This document shows positions 53,792 through 58,459 of a stretch of 58,459 bases of DNA, one piece after another. The DNA is taken from positions 1 through 58,459 of the forward strand of contig JAKQEI010000199.1 in assembly GCA_029573495.1 (NCBI GenBank), given 5' to 3'. Numbering within the stretch: the stretch's first letter is position 1; every line of letters starts with the position of its first letter. This DNA comes from Bacteroidota bacterium. Lineage in GTDB: Bacteria; Bacteroidota; Bacteroidia; Flavobacteriales_F; PHOS-HE28. Both the position numbers and the translations under genes were made by a program. The notes under the pieces were generated by a model. The model saw only the letters and a list, made by a program, of their open reading frames with translations. It was not told the DNA's origin and searched no databases.

Positions 53792-55285
53792 TCAGGCGGC
53801 GGCCACGGCGGTCTGCACGGCGGGTGTCCAGGTATAACACTGCATCCGGTCCTCGAACACACCTGGCTTGAAGATGCTTCGACCAAGAAGCATGCGTGCG
53901 CACTCCTGCACCCCTTCGGTGATGCTCGGGTGCGGATGCACGAGTTCGGCCAGTTCTCGGATCGGGGTACCGAGCCGCATCATCAAGGCCACGGCTTCAA
54001 TGGCACTGGAGGCATGTTCTCCCACGGCGCGCATGCCGAGCACACGCATCTCAGCATCATTGGACACGAGAACCTTGAAGAAGCCCTTGGTACGGCGCAT
54101 GGCGATGGCGCGCGCGATGCATGAGTAATCGATGCGGGCCATGCGGTAGGAGAGACCCCGTTTCCGGCATTCCTGTTCGTTGAGCCCCACGCCGGCCACC
54201 TCCGGATCGAGGAACATGATGGTGCTCACATTGTCGTAGCTCAACTCCTCGGTCTTGCCCTGCCAGATGCGTTCCACGGCATGCCGGCCCTCCATTTCGC
54301 CGAGGTTCACCAGCATGTTGGTCGCGGTGGCGTCACCCACCACGTGGATGTTCGGCACGGACGTACGGGTATCGCTCACCTGGATCAGACCGGTGGTGGC
54401 ATCGCGTAGGATGCCGGTGTGCTCAAGGCCGAGGCCCTCGATGTTCGGGGTGCGGCCCACGGAGAGCAGCGCCTTTTCCACCCGCACGGTCTCCACGCGT
54501 CCATCGGTGTAGGACAGGTCGTAACGCACGGCTCCATCCTCCACCGCGATGTGCTCAAGCTTCGCCGAGCGATGGATGATGACGCCGTTCCGTTCCAGGT
54601 TGCGGGCCACGAGCTCCGAGACATCGGGGTCTTCGAAGGGAAGGATGCGATCCGCGCGATCGATCAGGTGCACCCGTGTATCGCCCAGGTTCGAGAAGAT
54701 GGTGGCGAACTCACAACCGATCACTCCGGCCCCGATGATGACGATGCTCCTGGGCAGCTCGTCGATGGCGAAGATGCCATCACTGGTGAAGATGTGCTGC
54801 TCGTCCACGGGGATGTCGGGGACGGTACGCGGCCTGCTGCCCGTGGCGATGATGAAATGATCGGCCCGGATCCGGGTGGTGAAGCCGGGGCGTTCGATGT
54901 GCACCACATCCTTGGATAGGAATCGTCCGGTGCCCCGTTCGTGCTTGAACAGCATGGTGCCCGCCTTGTTGTTGGCGAGCATCTGCATATGGCAGGCATA
55001 GAGGTACTTCCGTTCGAAGATCGCCTCGTTCACCGCCTTGCCGACCTCCTCCCAGGAAAGCCTGAAGGGCTCACGGCCACGGGTGTGCATGAGCGCGTTC
55101 GTACTGGACACCCGGTGGGCCACCTCCCACAAGGTCTTCGATGCCAGGGCGCCGTTGTAGATGCCGGTGCCTCCGATGCGGTCGCGTTCGATGAGCAAGG
55201 TGCGCCTACCCAGGTCGATGGCGCGCATGGCGGCCGCATAGCCGGCGGGGCCGCCGCCAATGACACAAAGGTCGAAATGCTCCAT
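53792..55285 (-). CDS. FAD/NAD(P)-dependent pyridine nucleotide-disulfide oxidoreductase-like protein without the redox disulfide
   Basis: A 497-residue flavoprotein of the dihydrolipoamide dehydrogenase/SthA/MerA fold: DLCVIGGGPAGYAAAMRA (FAD), IIATGSRPRT, the NAD(P) site IVIIGAGVIGCEFATIF, and HVVGDATATNM. The C-terminus keeps HPHPSITE with the catalytic-type His-Glu pair (H452, E457). However GGTCxxxGCxPSK is here GGTGIYNGALASK: both redox cysteines are Gly41 and Ala46. So it cannot be a normal disulfide reductase; a transhydrogenase-like or other reductase role is more likely. Confidence 0.85.
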   Translation of the reverse strand: MEHFDLCVIGGGPAGYAAAMRAIDLGRRTLLIERDRIGGTGIYNGALASKTLWEVAHRVSSTNALMHTRGREPFRLSWEEVGKAVNEAIFERKYLYACHMQMLANNKAGTMLFKHERGTGRFLSKDVVHIERPGFTTRIRADHFIIATGSRPRTVPDIPVDEQHIFTSDGIFAIDELPRSIVIIGAGVIGCEFATIFSNLGDTRVHLIDRADRILPFEDPDVSELVARNLERNGVIIHRSAKLEHIAVEDGAVRYDLSYTDGRVETVRVEKALLSVGRTPNIEGLGLEHTGILRDATTGLIQVSDTRTSVPNIHVVGDATATNMLVNLGEMEGRHAVERIWQGKTEELSYDNVSTIMFLDPEVAGVGLNEQECRKRGLSYRMARIDYSCIARAIAMRRTKGFFKVLVSNDAEMRVLGMRAVGEHASSAIEAVALMMRLGTPIRELAELVHPHPSITEGVQECARMLLGRSIFKPGVFEDRMQCYTWTPAVQTAVAAA

Positions 55286-55409
55286 TCGGCGAACTGACGG
55301 GTGATGTGGTGGTCCGTCGCGACCTTCTTACGTGCGAGCGAGCCCGGGGGTTCCCGGTTGCGAACACCCTGCGCTGTATCCAATTCGATCCGGTCTGCGT
55401 ACACGGCAT

Positions 55410-58400
55410 GTGTCGAACCGCCTACGCGTGCGATCCGGGAGCTTCCTGTTCCTTGCCATGGCCACCTTGTGGGTGCGGTCCGTGCAGGCACAATGCCCGC
55501 AGCTTTATGACTATTACGGCAACCCATCGGCCGCTCCGGAATGGTTCAGTTGCTCGGGGACCAACTTCGCCTTGCTGATCGCCTCCCCGCAAGCGGTGGG
55601 TGCCTTCACCATCGATTGGGGAGATGGTAGTCCGCTGCATAACGGCGCCTCGCTCGTGGCCCCGCAGACTGTGAGCCATGTGTATGCGTCGGCCGTGGCC
55701 GAGTACACGGTCGTCTTCACGGAACTGTCCTCGGGCTGTACGGTCATCGGTACGCTCGTGATGGAGGAGAGCACGAGCGCCTCGATCCAGATCCCTGTCG
55801 GAGGCCTCACACAGGTGTGCGCACCCGAGGCGGTGGAGTTCACCAACAGCAGTACCAACGTCTCCCCGAACACGGTCTTCACCTGGGACTTCGGCGATGG
55901 CTCACCCTTGCTCACCTTCGACCACACCAACTGGGGCCAGACGATCTCACACACCTACCAGCAGGGTACGGTGGATTGTGAGACCACGGTCCGGTTGACG
56001 GCAGAGAACACCTGCAACGACCTGCAAGGGGGGGCGAGCTTCGCGACCTTCAATCCGATCCGTATCTGGGACATCGATGATGCGACCATCGCACCGAGCG
56101 CCACCCTGTTGTGCTGGCCGGACCGCACGGTGACCTTCGCCAACACGACGAACCGCAACTGCCTTAACCAGGGCAACATCTATCAGCGCTACGAGTACTG
56201 GAACTTCGGCGACTATTGGGGTGCCGGACAGGACAGCATCATCGACTGGACACCCTGGCCGCCCACCTTCCCCCGTACCATCCAGTACCCGGGTATCGGC
56301 TCCTACCAGGTGATGCTCCTGGACAGTAACTATTGCGGCATCGATACGGCCTATGTGACCATCAACATCGTTCCACCGCCATCGGTCAGCCTCACCGCCA
56401 CGCCGAACCCCGTTTGTGCCGGAGAGACGGTGAACTTCGATGAGACCACGACCGGAGGTGCGAACTACTTCCAGTGGAACTTCGGGACCGGGAACGGATT
56501 CCAGTGGACCGGTGCCGGCGACCAGGCCTTCACCTTCAATACGGCGGGAAGCTATACGGTCAGCTATACAGCGAGCATCCAGGGAGCCACGGCCGGTTGT
56601 GCCGATACCGCATCGGTGGTGGTCGATGTGCTTCCAAGTCCCACCGCAGGCTTCACGGTGGACAATGACGCGGCTTGCGACCAGCTCACCGTCGCCTTCA
56701 CGAATACGAGCGTGAACGCCATTACCCATCAATGGGACTTCGGTGATGGCACCACGAGCACCGATCCTGATCCGCCGCCGCATGATTACACCGTGCCCGG
56801 CAGCTATACCATCACCCTTCGGGTGTTGAACGGTCAGGGTTGCCAGGACATCGCCACGCAGGTGGTGAACGTGTATGAACCACCACAGGTCCAGATCGGG
56901 GCGCAGAACGTGTGCGAAGGTTCCGATGCGGAGTTCGCGGACCTCACGGTGACCGAGCCTGGTAACACCATCGTGGGCTGGGCCTGGGACTTCGGCGATG
57001 GGGCCACCGCGGATGTTCAGGCGCCGACGCACCTGTACGCTGCACCGGGGAGCTACCTCGTCACGCTCACGACCACGACACCCTATTGCAGCGGCACCGG
57101 TACCCTGCCGGTCGTCGTGGAGGCCCGTCCACAGGCATCCTTCCTGCCCGACGACGATCTGGGCTGCTCGCCGCACACGGTGAACTTCAACAACACCAGC
57201 ACTGGTGGCGTGAACGCGATCTGGACCTTCGGTGATGGTGGCGCCTCCAACGACCACAGCCCCACGCACACCTATTTGAATCTGGGCGCTCAGGACACCA
57301 TCTACACCGCGCAGCTGGTGATGACCTCCGCGTTCGGATGTGCGGATTCCGTCTCCGTGCCGATCACGGTGGCGCCCGGGGTCCAGGCCTTCTTCAGCCA
57401 CAACGCCATGCCCGGTTGCGCGCCGCTCGCGGTCGACTTCACGAACACCAGCGTGGGAGCCGACTCCTATGCGTGGGACTTCGGTGACGGAGCGACCAGC
57501 ACTGCGGCGAACCCATCGCATGTGTTCGTCAACACGACCCTCTTCCTGCAGAACTTCCAGGTGCGCTTGATCGCCACCTCCGATGCCGGATGCGCGGATA
57601 CGCTCGTCCAGCAGATCACGGCCTATCCAACTCCGGACTTCAACTTCGTGGCACAGCCGGACAGCGGGTGCAGCCCGCACGCGGTCACCTTCCCCGCCGT
57701 TGTCGGCGCCGTTTCCTACCAATGGGACTTCGGTGACGGCTCGACAGGGAGCGGTCCATCGCCCACGCACATCTACTTCAACAACACCACGGCGGATGTG
57801 GTCTATCCGATCACCTTGATCGGATCGAACGCCTTCGGATGTGCGGATACCACCCATGACGAAGTGACCGTCTTCCCCCTGCCCGTGGCGCAGTTCACGG
57901 TCGCACCAACGACGGGATGCCATCCGCTCACGGCCACGCTCACCAGCACGTCCACCGGAGGTTCCAACGTTACCTGGACCTATGGCGATGGTGCCACTTC
58001 GGATACGACGGCAGCCATGCACACGCATACGTGGTTCAACTATGCGGGACCTGGTGCAACGACCTATCCGATCGGCCTAACTGTCGCCACCGATCATGGT
58101 TGTACCAATACGGCGACCGCTCAGGTCCAGGTCTTCCCTGCGGTGCAAGCCGGCTTCGTGGCGGACACGATCGGGTGTGCTCCACTTCCAGTTCAGTTCA
58201 GCAATGTCAGCACCGGAGCCGCCACCTACACGTGGAACTTCGGTGACGCCACGAACTCGACCGCATCCGCTCCCACACACACGTATCTGAACCAGGGCCT
58301 CAACGATGCCACCTTCGACGTGGAAATGGTGGCCACCTCCTCGTTCGGATGCAGCGATACGGCCAACCTCTCGATCCTGGTACATCCGCAACCGATCGCC

Positions 58401-58459
58401 CAGTTCGTGACCGGCGTAATGGCGGGATGCCAGCCGTTACCGGTGGATCTCCAGGACCT
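55410..58459 (+). CDS. Giant PKD-repeat secreted protein, open at right edge
   Basis: The frame is open from a GTG at 55410 to the window end, 1016 codons. A signal-like stretch SGSFLFLAMATLWVRSVQAQ precedes CPQLYDYYG. The only in-frame ATG (55458) would leave an 11-residue signal, so GTG at 55410 or 55428 is preferred. The mature part contains at least eleven PKD modules with WDFGDG, WNFGDY, WTFGDG, WTYGDG or WNFGDA cores, most with AGCxxxxCxxxV-like Cys spacing. The end, where a T9SS or gliding-motility domain would sit, lies outside. Likely surface adhesin or gliding accessory. Confidence 0.82.
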   Translation, partial: MSNRLRVRSGSFLFLAMATLWVRSVQAQCPQLYDYYGNPSAAPEWFSCSGTNFALLIASPQAVGAFTIDWGDGSPLHNGASLVAPQTVSHVYASAVAEYTVVFTELSSGCTVIGTLVMEESTSASIQIPVGGLTQVCAPEAVEFTNSSTNVSPNTVFTWDFGDGSPLLTFDHTNWGQTISHTYQQGTVDCETTVRLTAENTCNDLQGGASFATFNPIRIWDIDDATIAPSATLLCWPDRTVTFANTTNRNCLNQGNIYQRYEYWNFGDYWGAGQDSIIDWTPWPPTFPRTIQYPGIGSYQVMLLDSNYCGIDTAYVTINIVPPPSVSLTATPNPVCAGETVNFDETTTGGANYFQWNFGTGNGFQWTGAGDQAFTFNTAGSYTVSYTASIQGATAGCADTASVVVDVLPSPTAGFTVDNDAACDQLTVAFTNTSVNAITHQWDFGDGTTSTDPDPPPHDYTVPGSYTITLRVLNGQGCQDIATQVVNVYEPPQVQIGAQNVCEGSDAEFADLTVTEPGNTIVGWAWDFGDGATADVQAPTHLYAAPGSYLVTLTTTTPYCSGTGTLPVVVEARPQASFLPDDDLGCSPHTVNFNNTSTGGVNAIWTFGDGGASNDHSPTHTYLNLGAQDTIYTAQLVMTSAFGCADSVSVPITVAPGVQAFFSHNAMPGCAPLAVDFTNTSVGADSYAWDFGDGATSTAANPSHVFVNTTLFLQNFQVRLIATSDAGCADTLVQQITAYPTPDFNFVAQPDSGCSPHAVTFPAVVGAVSYQWDFGDGSTGSGPSPTHIYFNNTTADVVYPITLIGSNAFGCADTTHDEVTVFPLPVAQFTVAPTTGCHPLTATLTSTSTGGSNVTWTYGDGATSDTTAAMHTHTWFNYAGPGATTYPIGLTVATDHGCTNTATAQVQVFPAVQAGFVADTIGCAPLPVQFSNVSTGAATYTWNFGDATNSTASAPTHTYLNQGLNDATFDVEMVATSSFGCSDTANLSILVHPQPIAQFVTGVMAGCQPLPVDLQD
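56731..58459 (+). repeat. PKD-domain tandem array, about 83-residue period
   Basis: From about 56731 the W-x-FGDG cores recur every 239-256 bp (near 56731, 56983, 57222, 57471, 57721, 57975 and 58231), each with a GC(A/S)D, G-C-x-P or GCxPL Cys motif about 40 residues before or after. Earlier, less regular copies lie near 55612, 55886, 56199 and 56475. The regular part continues past the edge. Confidence 0.8.

Noticed and set aside
53792..55285. Standard dihydrolipoamide dehydrogenase (lpd)
   Set aside because: The redox-active CxxxxC pair is missing and no other 2-oxoacid dehydrogenase gene is nearby.
55458..55460. ATG as start of the giant PKD protein
   Set aside because: It would leave only 11 residues before the predicted signal cleavage and drop the positive N-region; upstream GTG codons at 55410/55428 fit better.
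55947..58028. 693-codon reverse frame opposite the giant PKD protein
   Set aside because: The repeated pattern mirrors the PKD repeats; no independent features.
1..58459. tRNA, rRNA, CRISPR, IS element, prophage or att site
   Set aside because: No cloverleaf, direct-repeat array, transposase or integrase was recognised in the coding frames or in the short gaps; tRNA search by eye is not exhaustive.

Overview
The window is chromosomal DNA from a GC-rich member of the Bacteroidota, most likely of the Flavobacteriales. The evidence is in the genes: cargo proteins with type IX secretion (T9SS) type A and gliding-motility (type B) C-terminal domains, PKD-repeat adhesin-like proteins, a DUF4783 protein, the menaquinone (men) pathway, lipoprotein signals, and -7 boxes close to the Bacteroidetes consensus TAnnTTTG. 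Coding density is very high and the longest stretch without a gene is 296 bp (40827-41122). I saw no tRNA, rRNA, insertion sequence, CRISPR array or prophage.

Layout. (1) 1-4789: a leftward run DUF4783 - nadC - BrkB/YihY membrane protein - M1 aminopeptidase (cut by the window edge), with rlmH diverging. (2) 4783-26744: about 22 kb of surface-polysaccharide genes on both strands. It holds two OafA-type acyltransferases, three GT4 enzymes, one protein made of two fused glycosyltransferase halves, three GT2 enzymes (two of GtrB/ArnC type), two GT-C-like membrane glycosyltransferases, three methyltransferases, galE, a Wzx-like flippase, a possible polymerase, and an FdtB/FdtA pair for a 3-amino-3,6-dideoxy sugar. 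No initiating phosphoglycosyltransferase, Wza/Wzc exporter or rml genes are present, so the pathway must be completed elsewhere. (3) 26746-32594: rdgB, ddl, then a coupled chain PASTA protein - T9SS cargo - RluD-type pseudouridine synthase. (4) 32597-40074: a leftward menaquinone operon (hotdog thioesterase, menF, menD, menB, menA, menC, menE and a 71-aa membrane protein). (5) 40122-55285: an OmpR-type response regulator, a short T9SS cargo with a strong terminator, AddB-like and AddA-like nuclease/helicase genes separated by a secreted PKD protein and an elaA-type acetyltransferase, an MbnP gene followed by two di-heme MauG/cytochrome c peroxidase lipoprotein genes, and a flavoprotein disulfide-reductase homologue without the disulfide. 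(6) 55410-end: a giant PKD-repeat protein running off the window.

Within each strand, genes are packed with ATGA, GTGA or TGATG overlaps, implying translational coupling. Where genes converge, their 3' ends nearly always overlap or touch. The most unusual items are the MbnP-MauG-MauG operon, the fused tandem glycosyltransferase, the Cys-less flavoprotein and the convergent-overlap architecture.
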